DNA of 64,000 bases, taken from Phytoactinopolyspora limicola (GTDB lineage Bacteria; Actinomycetota; Actinomycetes; Jiangellales; Jiangellaceae). The stretch spans positions 434,001 through 498,000 of the forward strand of contig NZ_JAAOEN010000003.1 in assembly GCF_011320225.1 (NCBI RefSeq), in the 5' to 3' direction. Each line of letters starts with the position of its first letter. The stretch's first letter is position 1. Below are positions 45,212 to 54,370 of the stretch, piece after piece. Under the pieces are notes generated by a model. The model was given only the letters and a program-made list of their open reading frames with translations. It was not told the DNA's origin and searched no databases. A program made the position numbers and the translations under genes.

Positions 45212-46990
45212 TCAGGGCGCGACCTGCACGCCGCGGGTAGTGAAGACCGTGGAATCCGTCCACGGCCGCAGTTCCTGAACGTGCGGTTTGATCAGCAGCG
45301 CGTAACTGCCCCAGATGACGGGCAGGGAGACGTAGGCGGACTCGCGGGCCACCGCCGCGTCGAGCAACAACCGCCGCTGGATGTCAGGGTCACGTTCGGC
45401 GACCGCTTGTTCGGCGAGATCCTTGAACTCCCGGATCTCGGGGAACGCGTCGGCGTCGATGATCCCTTCCAGCTCCGCCACCTTCTCGTCCGGCGGCATC
45501 GACGTGTCCTGCGACACCTCCTGGTACCTCTCCGCGGCCTCCGCCGGCATCGCGAACCCGGCCAGGAACCGCCACGACGTCAACGGTCCGGTGATCGAGC
45601 TGAACAGGGTGGGTGGATTGACACCGAAGCTGCCGTGCCAGAAACCGGTGTAGCTGTCCGGGTGCAGCTGCCCGCGCTTCTCGACGTAGACACCGAGCTC
45701 CACCAGGTCCAGCGTCACCTCGATACCAAGACCGGTCCGCCACATTTCGGCGACCGCTTCGATCCACGCCGTCGGCTGGTTGATCAGAATCGTCACGGTG
45801 GGCACCCCGGCGCCGTCGGCGAAACCAGCCTCGGCCAGCAACGCCTTCGCCTGGTCGAGGTCGTAGGTGGTCGCCGGCACCTGCTCGTGGCCGGGGACAC
45901 CGTCGGGAACCAGGCTGACTCCTGGTGTTCGTGGATACTGCAAGGCGGCGATCTGATCCCGGTCGATCGCCAGCGACAGCGCCTTCCGTACCCGCACGTC
46001 GTAGAGGACCGGATTGTGGCTGCTCAACAGATTCAAGGTGTTGACGACGTTCTGCGGCGCGGTCACCAGGTCCGGTTCCAGCTCCGGATCGCTGGTCACC
46101 GCTTCAAGCGCGCCGGAGACATTGACGACGTCGATCTCGCCGGACTGGTAGGCCAGGATGTCGGCGGTGGCTCCGGCGTCGTTGAACCGAACCTCCCACC
46201 GATCCAGGTGATAGTTGTCGCGATCCCAGTAATGTTCGTTCGGCACCAGCGTGGCCGAGGCGTTCGTCCGCCAGGCGTCGAGGACGAAGGGCCCGTTGCC
46301 GACCCAGTTCTCCGGTGTGGACCAACCAGTCGAGTGCTCCTCCACCGTCGCTGGGTGAAGCGGTAGGGCCCAGTACGCGGCCAGCATGTAGAGGAAGTCC
46401 GGATTCGGCGCCTCCAGAGTGATCTCGAAGGTGGAATCGTCGCGGGCGCTGACCCCGACGTCGGCGAAGTCCGTCGTCTGGCCGGACAGAAAATCCGCCG
46501 CGCCCACGACGCCCGCCGCCTGGTTGTACGAGCTGGTGCCCTCTGGCCGGTCACTGGCGGTCGGGCTCAGCAGCCGGTGCCAGTTCCATTCAAAGTCCGC
46601 GGCGGTCACCTGGTCGCCGTTCGACCACGTCGCCTCCGGTCGGATAGTGAAGGTGTAGGTGCGGCCATCAGCGGAAACGTCCCAGGCGGACGCCGCGCCC
46701 GCCTGTACCCCGGTGCCGTCCGCGTCCAGCACGACCAGCCCCTCCATCAGACCGGCCATGAGGATCTGCCCGAAGGAGGCACCCGAGGCCACCGTGGGGT
46801 CGAGATCAGCCACCGGGATCATCATTTGGCGCAGCACCCGCGTACCCGCACCTGGGCTGTTCGTCGCCCCCGGCTCGGCCCGGCCATCCGGGCTCTCGGA
46901 ATCGAAGCTGCACGCGGCCGCGGTGGACGCGGCCGCCGCCAGGACAGTGGCCAGGAAGCTGCGTCTGGTGACCGGCTGGAATGTGTTCAT
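45212..46990 (-). CDS. Family 5 (Opp/Dpp) ABC substrate-binding lipoprotein
   Basis: 592 aa from the ATG giving MNTFQPVTRRSFLA; the signal combines a Tat-like TRRSFLA with a lipobox TAAAC (Cys about 27). SBP_bac_5 signatures: WDVSADGRTYTFTIRPEATWSNGDQVTAADFEW and WVGNGPFVLDAWR, then DVRVRKALSLAIDRDQIA. The family binds peptides but also oligosaccharides. Located between the lyases and the transporter subunits, it most likely captures oligosaccharides released by the lyases. Confidence 0.9.
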   Translation of the reverse strand: MNTFQPVTRRSFLATVLAAAASTAAACSFDSESPDGRAEPGATNSPGAGTRVLRQMMIPVADLDPTVASGASFGQILMAGLMEGLVVLDADGTGVQAGAASAWDVSADGRTYTFTIRPEATWSNGDQVTAADFEWNWHRLLSPTASDRPEGTSSYNQAAGVVGAADFLSGQTTDFADVGVSARDDSTFEITLEAPNPDFLYMLAAYWALPLHPATVEEHSTGWSTPENWVGNGPFVLDAWRTNASATLVPNEHYWDRDNYHLDRWEVRFNDAGATADILAYQSGEIDVVNVSGALEAVTSDPELEPDLVTAPQNVVNTLNLLSSHNPVLYDVRVRKALSLAIDRDQIAALQYPRTPGVSLVPDGVPGHEQVPATTYDLDQAKALLAEAGFADGAGVPTVTILINQPTAWIEAVAEMWRTGLGIEVTLDLVELGVYVEKRGQLHPDSYTGFWHGSFGVNPPTLFSSITGPLTSWRFLAGFAMPAEAAERYQEVSQDTSMPPDEKVAELEGIIDADAFPEIREFKDLAEQAVAERDPDIQRRLLLDAAVARESAYVSLPVIWGSYALLIKPHVQELRPWTDSTVFTTRGVQVAP

Positions 46991-48660
46991 CGACGTATCT
47001 CCTCCGTCTGCGGGGGATCTAAGGGCTGGGCCGCTCGCTGGGGCGGGCTGTGAACCGGTAGAACCGCGTCGAGCAGTGCACGCGTATATGGGTGTTGCGG
47101 AGACGTGAACAGCTGATGCGCCGGTGCGACCTCCATCACCTGGCCGGCCGCCATCACGACGATGCGGTCGCACAGCCGCTGGGCGACGGCCAGGTTGTGC
47201 GTCACGAACAACATGGACAGGCCCAGCCGCTGCTGAAGGTCGCCCAGCAGGTCCAGAATCTGAGCCTGAATAGACAGGTCGAGCGCCGAGGTCGGCTCGT
47301 CGCAAATCAGCAATTCTGGTTCGAGGGCGAGGGCACGGGCGATCGCCACCCGCTGTTGCTGACCTCCGGAGAACTGCCGCGGGTAATGATCGGCCCGCTG
47401 GGCGGGTACCCCCACCAGCTCCAGCATCTCGAGGGCACGCTGCCGGCGCTGGACGGGGGTGCCGACGCGGTGCGCCCGGAGCGGTTCCATGACGTTCGCC
47501 GCCACCGACAGGTGCGGCAGCAGCGAGCCGTGCGGGTTCTGGAACACCATCTGAACCCGTCGACGCAGCTGATGCAGCTCACGACGGCCCGCACCCAGAA
47601 GATCCGCGCCGGCGAAGGTGACCGTCCCCGACGTCGGCTCGATGAGCCGAACCAGCAGGCGGGCCAGCGTTGACTTGCCGCTTCCGGACTCACCGACGAC
47701 GCCGACCGTCTGCCCGCGGTGAATCGACACGCTGACCTGGTCCACCGCCCGGGTCTCGCCGCCCCGGCCGTTGAACACCTTCACCAGGTCGTTGGCCCGC
47801 ATCAGCGGCGACGGCGCCTCAGGCTCGGGATCAGGAACAGCCGACTGCTGCGTCGCATCGGTGCTCGTGTCGACGTCGAGCGCGGCGGCGAGCAACTGCT
47901 TCGAGTACGGGTGGCTGGCGCTGGTGACGAACTCGGCCATCGGTGCGCTCTCGACAACCCGCCCGTCCCGCATCACGACGACGTCGTCGCAGAGGTAGCG
48001 CGCCACCCCCAGATCGTGGGTGATCATGATGAGCGACAGGCCGTCGTCGCGGAGGTCGTTCAGCAGGTCGAGCACCTGACGCTGGACCGTGACGTCGAGT
48101 GCGGTGGTTGGCTCGTCGGCGATCAGCAACCGAGGTCCGGCGACGATCGACATGGCGATCATCGCGCGCTGCCGCATCCCCCCGGACAGCTGGAACGGGT
48201 ACATCCGGATCCGCCGATGCGGCTCCGGTATGCCCACCCGATCAAGCGCCGCCACCGCCCGCCGGGTCGCCTCGGACCGGCTACAAATCCGATGCCAGCG
48301 AAGATGTTCGGTCAGCTGGCTCTTGAGCGTTCGGGTCGGGTTCAGCGCGTCCATCGCGTTCTGGAACACCATCCCGATGCCCCGCCCGCGCACGGCCCGT
48401 AGCCGGTCGGCCGGCAACCGCAACAGGTCATGCCCCTCGAAGGCGGCTCGTCCGCCAACCTCCGCGCTGCCGGGAAGCAGCCGGAGTAGGGCGCGCATGC
48501 TGACCGTCTTGCCGGAACCGGATTCACCAACGATGGCCAGCGAGCCGCCCTGGGAAAGGTTCAGCGACAGCCCCTGCACTGCGGGGGTTGGCTGGCCGTC
48601 CCGGCCACGGAACCCGACGGTCAGGTCCCGCACGGACAGTAGTGGGTGCCCAGATGTCAC
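46987..48660 (-). CDS. Fused two-domain Dpp/Opp ABC ATPase (DppD-DppF)
   Basis: 557 aa with two complete nucleotide-binding domains. NBD1 (about 1-260): Walker A GESGSGKTVSM, signature LSGGMRQRAMIA, Walker B LLIADEPTTALDVT. NBD2 (about 283-540): GESGSGKSTLA, FSGGQQQRVAIA, LLICDEPTSALDLS. Each ends with the Opp-specific zinc/oligopeptide C-terminal segment (HPYSKQLLAAAL, HPYTRALLDAVL). In most bacteria these are two genes; fusion is common in actinobacteria. Overlaps the neighbours by 4 bp on both sides. Confidence 0.93.
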   Translation of the reverse strand: MTSGHPLLSVRDLTVGFRGRDGQPTPAVQGLSLNLSQGGSLAIVGESGSGKTVSMRALLRLLPGSAEVGGRAAFEGHDLLRLPADRLRAVRGRGIGMVFQNAMDALNPTRTLKSQLTEHLRWHRICSRSEATRRAVAALDRVGIPEPHRRIRMYPFQLSGGMRQRAMIAMSIVAGPRLLIADEPTTALDVTVQRQVLDLLNDLRDDGLSLIMITHDLGVARYLCDDVVVMRDGRVVESAPMAEFVTSASHPYSKQLLAAALDVDTSTDATQQSAVPDPEPEAPSPLMRANDLVKVFNGRGGETRAVDQVSVSIHRGQTVGVVGESGSGKSTLARLLVRLIEPTSGTVTFAGADLLGAGRRELHQLRRRVQMVFQNPHGSLLPHLSVAANVMEPLRAHRVGTPVQRRQRALEMLELVGVPAQRADHYPRQFSGGQQQRVAIARALALEPELLICDEPTSALDLSIQAQILDLLGDLQQRLGLSMLFVTHNLAVAQRLCDRIVVMAAGQVMEVAPAHQLFTSPQHPYTRALLDAVLPVHSPPQRAAQPLDPPQTEEIRR

Positions 48661-49544
48661 GACCGGTCCTCCTCGCTGGAATCGAACGCGTCCCGGAGTC
48701 CGTCACCGATCCAGGTGAAGGCGAGCATGGTCAGGCCGAAGACGACCAAGGGGGCCGCGATCAGGTGCGGCGAGGACAGCACATAGCGGTAGCCGTCGAC
48801 GATCATCCCGCCCCACGACGGCGTTGGGGGTGCCACGCCCAGCCCGAGGATGGCCAGACCCGACTCGGCGAGGATCGCACCCGGAATGGCGAAGCTGGTG
48901 GTGACCAGCAACGGCCCTACCGCGTTGGGCAGGATGTGCCGCAGGGCGATGGCTGTTCCGCTGGTGCCGGCCGAACGTGCCGCTTCGACGTACTCGAATG
49001 TTTTGATCTTCAGCACTTGTGCGCGGACCAGGCGTGCTTGAGTGACCCACGAAGCGATGGCGATGATGATCGACGTCACCGACCGTCCCAGCACCACGAC
49101 GATCAAGACCGCGAACAGGTACGACGGGAACGCGTACATCACATCGGTGCCGGCCATCAGGAGCTGGTCTGCCCGGCCACCGCGGTACCCGGCGACCAGC
49201 CCAACTGCGATCGCGATGACGAGGGCGATCAGCTCGGCACCGAACCCGATCAGCAGCGCCGTGCGCAGGCTGAAGATCATCCTCGACAGCAGGTCTCTGC
49301 CCAACGTGTCGGTGCCCAGGAGGTGCCCGTCGGACAACGGCGGGAGTAGGCGCTGGGTGAGGTCTTGTTCGGTGAACGAGTACGGCGCGATCAGTGGAGC
49401 CAGCAGCGCGACGAGAACCAGCAGGGCGACGAAGACCAGGCTGGCGACGGCGATCGGGCGTCTGTTGAATCGCAGCCAGCCCCGGGCCAGCTCGCTGCGG
49501 ACCGGTGGTGTCCGGTCCGCGGGCATTTGCTCGGTTGTTGTCAT
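48657..49544 (-). CDS. Dpp/Opp-type ABC permease, DppC-like
   Basis: 295 aa from the ATG with GGAGG upstream. N-terminal OppC domain (ARGWLRFNRRPIAVASLVF) then HLLGTDTLGRDLLSRMIFSLRTALLIG, and the EAA loop EAARSAGTSGTAIALRHILPNAVGPLLV, all diagnostic for DppC. About six helices. The open frame further upstream lies antisense-like to dppB and is not used. Confidence 0.92.
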   Translation of the reverse strand: MTTTEQMPADRTPPVRSELARGWLRFNRRPIAVASLVFVALLVLVALLAPLIAPYSFTEQDLTQRLLPPLSDGHLLGTDTLGRDLLSRMIFSLRTALLIGFGAELIALVIAIAVGLVAGYRGGRADQLLMAGTDVMYAFPSYLFAVLIVVVLGRSVTSIIIAIASWVTQARLVRAQVLKIKTFEYVEAARSAGTSGTAIALRHILPNAVGPLLVTTSFAIPGAILAESGLAILGLGVAPPTPSWGGMIVDGYRYVLSSPHLIAAPLVVFGLTMLAFTWIGDGLRDAFDSSEEDRS

Positions 49545-50584
49545 GCACGAACCTCCAGACCGCCGGCGAGCGTGGCCGGGGTGGTGTGCCCCTCGCCCTC
49601 GGGTTCTTGTTTGCCTCGGCGGCGCCGCCGGCCGGTGGTGCGCTCGTGCCGGATTCGCGGATCGAGCACTCCGTACAACAGGTCGACCAAGAGGTTGAGC
49701 ACCATGATGATGAGGGCGAAGAACAGCGTCGTCCCCATCAGTAGGGGCACGTCCCGGGACCGGGCGGCGACGGTGAAGAACATTCCCAGGCCGGGAATGC
49801 CCATCAGCGCTTCGATGAATACCGTGCCGGTGGCGAGGGCCGCGAAGATCGGTCCAACCACCGTGACCACCGGGATCAGCGAGTTGCGCAGCGCGTGCCG
49901 GATGGTCACCGCACCGGGGGTGCCGCCCTTGGCGTAGGCGGCGACCACGTATTCCTCGCGTAGTGCCTCGAGCATTGAGGACCGCACGTACCGGGCGAGC
50001 ATGGCCGTCGGCTGCACCGCCAGAGCGATCACTGGAATGATCAAGTTCTGTGGCCCCGACCAGCCGCTGGTGGGCAGCCATCCCAGACCCGCGGCGAAGA
50101 TCAGGATCAGCACCAGCGCAAACAGATACCCGGGCAGGGCCTGGATCGTGGTTAAGGTGAACATCGAGCCGTAGTCGGCGAAGGTATCTTTGCGAAGCGC
50201 CGCGAGCACGCCGATCGGGACGGCGATCACCAGCGTCAAAGCGGTGGCGAGCGCCGCCAGCGTCAGGGATACCGGGAAGGCGTCGGCGATGATTTGCTCG
50301 ACGGTGAGCTGCGGGTATTTGTAGCTCGGACCCATGTCGCCGGTCACCGCGCCCTGCATGAAGGTGAGGTACTGCCGCCACGCCGGAGTGCCCTCGCCGT
50401 AGCGCTCCTCCAGCTGCGCGGCGGCCTCTGCCGTATCGGTGCCGCCGAGCCCGGAGCCCGACGCAAGCTGCGACAACTCACCGAAGGAGCCCGGGACCAT
50501 CTGCAACAGCCCGAAGGGGATGATCGAGACCACAACCAGGGAGACGACGAGGCGTATGCAGCGCCGAACCAGATACCCCACCAT
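49541..50584 (-). CDS. Dpp/Opp-type ABC permease, DppB-like
   Basis: 347 aa with about six helices: YLVRRCIRLVVSLVVVSIIPFGLLQMVPG at the N-terminus, then DMGPSYKYPQLTVEQIIADAFPVSLTLA. The coupling loop is REEYVVAAYAKGGTPGAVTIRHALRNSLIPV. The C-terminal tail is unusually basic (TTGRRRRRGKQEPEGEGH). Starts 2 bp after the Gfo/Idh stop and overlaps dppC by 4 bp. Confidence 0.92.
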   Translation of the reverse strand: MVGYLVRRCIRLVVSLVVVSIIPFGLLQMVPGSFGELSQLASGSGLGGTDTAEAAAQLEERYGEGTPAWRQYLTFMQGAVTGDMGPSYKYPQLTVEQIIADAFPVSLTLAALATALTLVIAVPIGVLAALRKDTFADYGSMFTLTTIQALPGYLFALVLILIFAAGLGWLPTSGWSGPQNLIIPVIALAVQPTAMLARYVRSSMLEALREEYVVAAYAKGGTPGAVTIRHALRNSLIPVVTVVGPIFAALATGTVFIEALMGIPGLGMFFTVAARSRDVPLLMGTTLFFALIIMVLNLLVDLLYGVLDPRIRHERTTGRRRRRGKQEPEGEGHTTPATLAGGLEVRA

Positions 50585-50586
50585 GG

Positions 50587-51627
50587 TCAGCCCGGTAGCC
50601 GGTCAAGACCGGCCGGTGTCCAGTCCTGGTCCAACCCGAGCCCGGACAGGTCGGCGACGACGCCTTCGTCTTCGGCCTGATACAGCCGCCAGATCAGCCG
50701 GAGACCTTGTAGAGAACCTGGGCCGTCGGTCATCGGCGCTCGGCCGTCCTCGATCCGGTCCAGGAAGTGCGCGATCTCGTACTCGACGTACTTGTCCCGC
50801 TTGCGGGTCTCCGCCAGCACCTTGATCCCGGCTCGGGTGTGCAGACGTAGCTCTCCGGCCCGGAAGTCGGCCTCGAGCATGCCCTCGGTCCCGTGCACGT
50901 GGATGCTGTACGACAACTTGCTGCCGCGTGCACCCCACGTGCCGAAGTGATAGCCAAGTGCACCGTTGGCGAACTCGATCGAGACGTTGCTCGTTCCTTC
51001 CCGTTCCAGCCAGGGTGTGCCTTTGCGGGTGCCGATATGTGTGCCCCGCACCGGGGTGCCGAGGAACCACAACAGCAGGTCGACATAGTGGCAGCCATGG
51101 CTGAACAGCTGGCCGCCGCCGAGTGTGTCCGCCCGGCCGATCCAGTGACCCGGTTCGCGCTGGGTTCGCTGCTCGGTCCAGATCGAGACCTGGAAGATCT
51201 CCCCCACCAGGTGGTCGTCCATGTGCTCTTTGAGCTGAGTGACCAGTGGATGAAAACGCATCGGATACGCCGTCATCAGCACCCGGCCGGCTGCCTGGCC
51301 GGTGGTGATGAGCTCGAGACACTCCGCCTCGGTGATGGCTAAGGGCTTCTCCATCAGCACGTGTTTGCCGGCTTTGAGGAGCTGCATGCCGATCTCATGG
51401 TGCACGTGGTGAGGTGTCACGACGAGGGCGGCGTCGATCTCGTCGATGACGTCGTCGAGATCTGCCGTGGCCCGCTCGGCGCCCAGCAGCCGGGCCGCCG
51501 CTTCTGCCCGCTCCACCACCGGGTCCACCGTCGCCGCTATCTCAAGACGGTCCGCAAGATTCGCCAGCCCGTCCTGGTGGGTGGCCTCCATCTTGCCGCA
51601 CCCGATGATCGCTACCTTGTGCTTCAC
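50587..51627 (-). CDS. Gfo/Idh/MocA-family oxidoreductase, paralogue A
   Basis: 346 aa from a GTG with AGGAG upstream. Rossmann start KVAIIGCGKMEATHQDG, VLMEKPLAITEAECLELI with the EKP lysine, and the substrate domain LGGGQLFSHGCHYVDLLLWFLG (His-x3-Asp/His pair). It is closely related along its whole length to the protein at 52975-54021, so the two arose by duplication; they flank the IS630-derived gene. Probable role is oxidation or epimerisation of a sugar released from the imported oligosaccharide. AT-rich sequence upstream (51780-51805) may hold the operon promoter. Confidence 0.92.
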   Translation of the reverse strand: MKHKVAIIGCGKMEATHQDGLANLADRLEIAATVDPVVERAEAAARLLGAERATADLDDVIDEIDAALVVTPHHVHHEIGMQLLKAGKHVLMEKPLAITEAECLELITTGQAAGRVLMTAYPMRFHPLVTQLKEHMDDHLVGEIFQVSIWTEQRTQREPGHWIGRADTLGGGQLFSHGCHYVDLLLWFLGTPVRGTHIGTRKGTPWLEREGTSNVSIEFANGALGYHFGTWGARGSKLSYSIHVHGTEGMLEADFRAGELRLHTRAGIKVLAETRKRDKYVEYEIAHFLDRIEDGRAPMTDGPGSLQGLRLIWRLYQAEDEGVVADLSGLGLDQDWTPAGLDRLPG

Positions 51628-51834
51628 TCTGGCCGCTCCTGACTACGCGATAGCATCTGCCGTTTTCACCTGGCCGCGACCGGATGTCTGCTGTCCCCGG
51701 CGTGCCGTGGATGAGGCTGCACGTTATGGCGGAGCTGTGTGCAGGGTCAACGCTCCGCAGAAGCCACCAGAGCCCGAATATTGGCAATAAATAACGTAAC
51801 AATCGGCTCACCTCTGGCGGCGGTGCCCGTGCGC

Positions 51835-52914
51835 TCAAGTGCCTCCGCGATCGGGCACGTGCACAGCAGACGGCACCCAACCGATGGGCTCATGTCCACC
51901 ACGCCAGGCCGCCTCGAAATCGCCTAGGGCGCGCGCAACCGCAGCCGCGGCGTCGACCGCATAGACGTGGCCCTGCCCGGCCCATGCGGCCGCCATCACA
52001 ACCTCGACGCACTCGAGCCACTGGACCCCATCGGGGGGAACAAGGATCGTGGCCTGCTCGCGCTGCACCCATTCCCGAACCAGGCCGCTACGCAACACCT
52101 GGGGCCGGGATACCAGCACATAGGTCCGCCGGCCGGGCGGCTCGGCGCTCCCCGCACGGACGTCCGACAGGAAACTCACGAAGTCACGGTCGCGCTGGCG
52201 CGGAAACCATTCTGATCCGTCCCTGACCCGAGCCTGCGCCAGCAAGGTCAACAAGGGCCGGACACCCGCCGGAGCAGACACTGGCACGGGCTCCATGGGT
52301 ACGGGTGCCCCAGCGCCGGCACGGACCCGCCCGCGCAACTCGGGATCGTACGGCGGCGGCAAGGTATCCGCAGTTCCAACGCTCAGAGCCAGGGCCGCGT
52401 CGGGCAGGCTCAGGAATACGCCGGTCAACGCTTGGACCTGGGTAGGCAGCACCGGAATCTCCTCCGACCAGGGAGGTCGGCCGGCCTGTATACGTACACC
52501 CCACCGACGCCAGATCTTGCGGATCGACGCGGGACTCACCCCCAGCTCCTGCCCCAAGGCCAGCGCCGACCACCGCCGGCGGCGGACATGAACCGGCGGC
52601 GAGCTGCCGGTGGCTAGCAGCACCACAGGGTCCCGCAGCTCTACTGGGCGCCCAGACCGCGCGTCGTCACGCAGCGGCGCATCCGCCGGCGACCGATCGT
52701 CTCCTCGATACCGGGTTCGCCAGCGTGCGACCATCTGACGGGACACCCCAAGCCGGGCCGCGATGGCCACATCGGTTGCCCCCTCCGCAGCCAGCAGGAC
52801 GATCCGGGCGCGGACAGCCTGGCGGCCTCCGCCGGCCGCCTGCACCCGAAGCCGCGCCACCTCAGACGGGCTCAGTTCCAGGTCCCGGGGCGATGTCACG
52901 GAACTTAGTATCAA
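51835..52914 (-). CDS. IS630-derived protein with degenerate DDE domain (probably domesticated)
   Basis: 359 aa uninterrupted. Residues about 14-140 are the two-part HTH of IS630 transposases: RQAVRARIVLLAAEG, AIAARLGVSRQMVARWRTRY, GQELGVSPASIRKIWRRWG. Residues about 165-310 keep the outline of the DDE domain but not its acids. The CVDE strand reads LSLPD (169-172), VLDN reads VLVS (266-269), and only Glu304 in WLECVE survives. It cannot be an active transposase, yet the frame is intact, GC-typical, and collinear with the sugar operon. It may be a DNA-binding regulator. No terminal inverted repeats were noticed. Start placed at 52914. Confidence 0.8.
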   Translation of the reverse strand: MILSSVTSPRDLELSPSEVARLRVQAAGGGRQAVRARIVLLAAEGATDVAIAARLGVSRQMVARWRTRYRGDDRSPADAPLRDDARSGRPVELRDPVVLLATGSSPPVHVRRRRWSALALGQELGVSPASIRKIWRRWGVRIQAGRPPWSEEIPVLPTQVQALTGVFLSLPDAALALSVGTADTLPPPYDPELRGRVRAGAGAPVPMEPVPVSAPAGVRPLLTLLAQARVRDGSEWFPRQRDRDFVSFLSDVRAGSAEPPGRRTYVLVSRPQVLRSGLVREWVQREQATILVPPDGVQWLECVEVVMAAAWAGQGHVYAVDAAAAVARALGDFEAAWRGGHEPIGWVPSAVHVPDRGGT

Positions 52915-52974
52915 ATTTGACCGGCCGCTGCACCACCAACCGTTATCTGACCGTAATCATCGTTTCATTTCTGG

Positions 52975-54021
52975 CTACGCGGGACTCGGCAACACGGCCA
53001 TCCCCGGGTGGTCCCAGTCGTCACCCAATCCCAGACCCGCGAGATCAGCTACCGTCCCCTGCGCCGACGCCGCATACAGCCGCCAGATGACCCGCAACCC
53101 TTGCAAGGCCGAGCCAGCACTGGTCAACGGCTCGGCGCCGGATTCAATACAGTCCAGGAAGTGGGCCAGTTCGTTCTCGATGTATTTGCCGCGCCGTTCG
53201 GCGTGGAGCACCGTCTCGACCCGTTCCTCGGTGTATATCCGAACTTCGCCGTCGAGGTAGTCGACCTCAGCCATTCCCTTGGAGCCGTGCACCTGGATGT
53301 TGTAGCCAAGCTTGGTTCCGCGGGCCCCCCACGTCCCCATGTGATAGCCGAGTGCACCACTCTCGAACTCCAACACCACGTTGCTCGTGCCTTCCCCCTC
53401 CAGCCACTCCGTCGTTCGCCGCGTTCCGTGATGCGATCCGCAGACCGGACGGCCGAGAAACCACAGCAGCAAGTCGATGTAATGACACCCATGGCTGAAC
53501 AACTGCCCGCCTCCTAGCGTGGCCACCCGGCTCATCCACGGAGCGTCGGCACGAAGGTGATACTGCTCGGTCCAGATCGACATCTGGAACACCGTCCCCA
53601 ATGCCCCATCGTCCATCAGCCTTTTCGCCTGCTGGACCAACGGGTGGAATCTCATCGGATGCGCGGTCATCAGAACCCGGCCACTGCGCCGGGCCTGATG
53701 GATAAGAGCCAGGCACTCACCCTCGGACAAAGCCAACGGCTTCTCCATCAATACGTGCTTGCCAGCGCTCAGCAGCAGCATGCCGAGGTCATGATGCGAA
53801 TCGTGCGGCGTGACCACGATCGCGGCGTCGATATCACCGATGAACTCCTCGACGCTGGCTCCATACCGGGCACCACCCAGGTTCTCCGCCAGCCGCCGGG
53901 CTTTGGGCAGCTCCGGATCCACCGTGGCCACCACCTGAACCCGCTCGGGCATGGCGAGCACCGCCTCCTCATGGCGCGCCGCCATGGCACCACAACCCAC
54001 GATCGCGATCCGATGCCGCAC
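52975..54021 (-). CDS. Gfo/Idh/MocA-family oxidoreductase, paralogue B
   Basis: 348 aa from the GTG with GGGGGAG 5 bp upstream; the frame continues open far upstream through the repeat element, which is not coding. Motifs: IAIVGCGAMAARHEEAV, HVLMEKPLALSEGECLALI, LGGGQLFSHGCHYIDLLLWFLG. Almost colinear with paralogue A. It is the first gene of the polysaccharide-use locus, 60 bp before the IS630-derived gene, and directly downstream of a BIME-like repeat. Confidence 0.92.
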   Translation of the reverse strand: MRHRIAIVGCGAMAARHEEAVLAMPERVQVVATVDPELPKARRLAENLGGARYGASVEEFIGDIDAAIVVTPHDSHHDLGMLLLSAGKHVLMEKPLALSEGECLALIHQARRSGRVLMTAHPMRFHPLVQQAKRLMDDGALGTVFQMSIWTEQYHLRADAPWMSRVATLGGGQLFSHGCHYIDLLLWFLGRPVCGSHHGTRRTTEWLEGEGTSNVVLEFESGALGYHMGTWGARGTKLGYNIQVHGSKGMAEVDYLDGEVRIYTEERVETVLHAERRGKYIENELAHFLDCIESGAEPLTSAGSALQGLRVIWRLYAASAQGTVADLAGLGLGDDWDHPGMAVLPSPA

Positions 54022-54127
54022 CGAAACTCCCCCTCCGCCGCCCCAGAGCTCCCAGGCTTCCTCAGCGTCATGCGCCAACAAAATTGCAGCACACATGGCG
54101 TCCAACGTCAGCCCCGCCCCTCCCCCG

Positions 54128-54320
54128 TTGTGCACCTGATCTCCGTTTTGACGCCTGATCGTTTCGGTGGCGACGATCAGATGCGCGGTGGTGGCGACGG
54201 CCAGTGTCGACGTGCGGTAGCGGCGTCTGATCGTCGCCACGATGTGGGACGCGTGGCGATCAGATGCACGAACCGTCCTATGGCGTCCGGTAGCGCATCT
54301 GATCGCTAAGCGTCCCACAC
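54128..54320. repeat. Second BIME-like palindromic element
   Basis: It opens with the same 38 bp as the 36-kb element (from TTGTGCACCTGATC to GATCGTTTC), then diverges into two nested hairpins. One is a perfect 15-bp pair, GTGGCGACGATCAGA (54167-54181) with its complement (54226-54240). The other is about 24 bp, nearly perfect, from GTGGGACGC at about 54244 to its complement ending about 54318, with GATCAGATGC at its inner end. The rest of 54022-54370 holds no gene. Confidence 0.8.
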
Positions 54321-54370
54321 GCGGCGGCCTGGACTGGACGGCTGCCGCCAGCCGCGGCACGGGATGATCA

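Noticed and set aside
51835-52914. Active IS630 insertion sequence
   Set aside because: Two catalytic acids are missing, and I found no flanking terminal inverted repeats or TA target duplication by eye.
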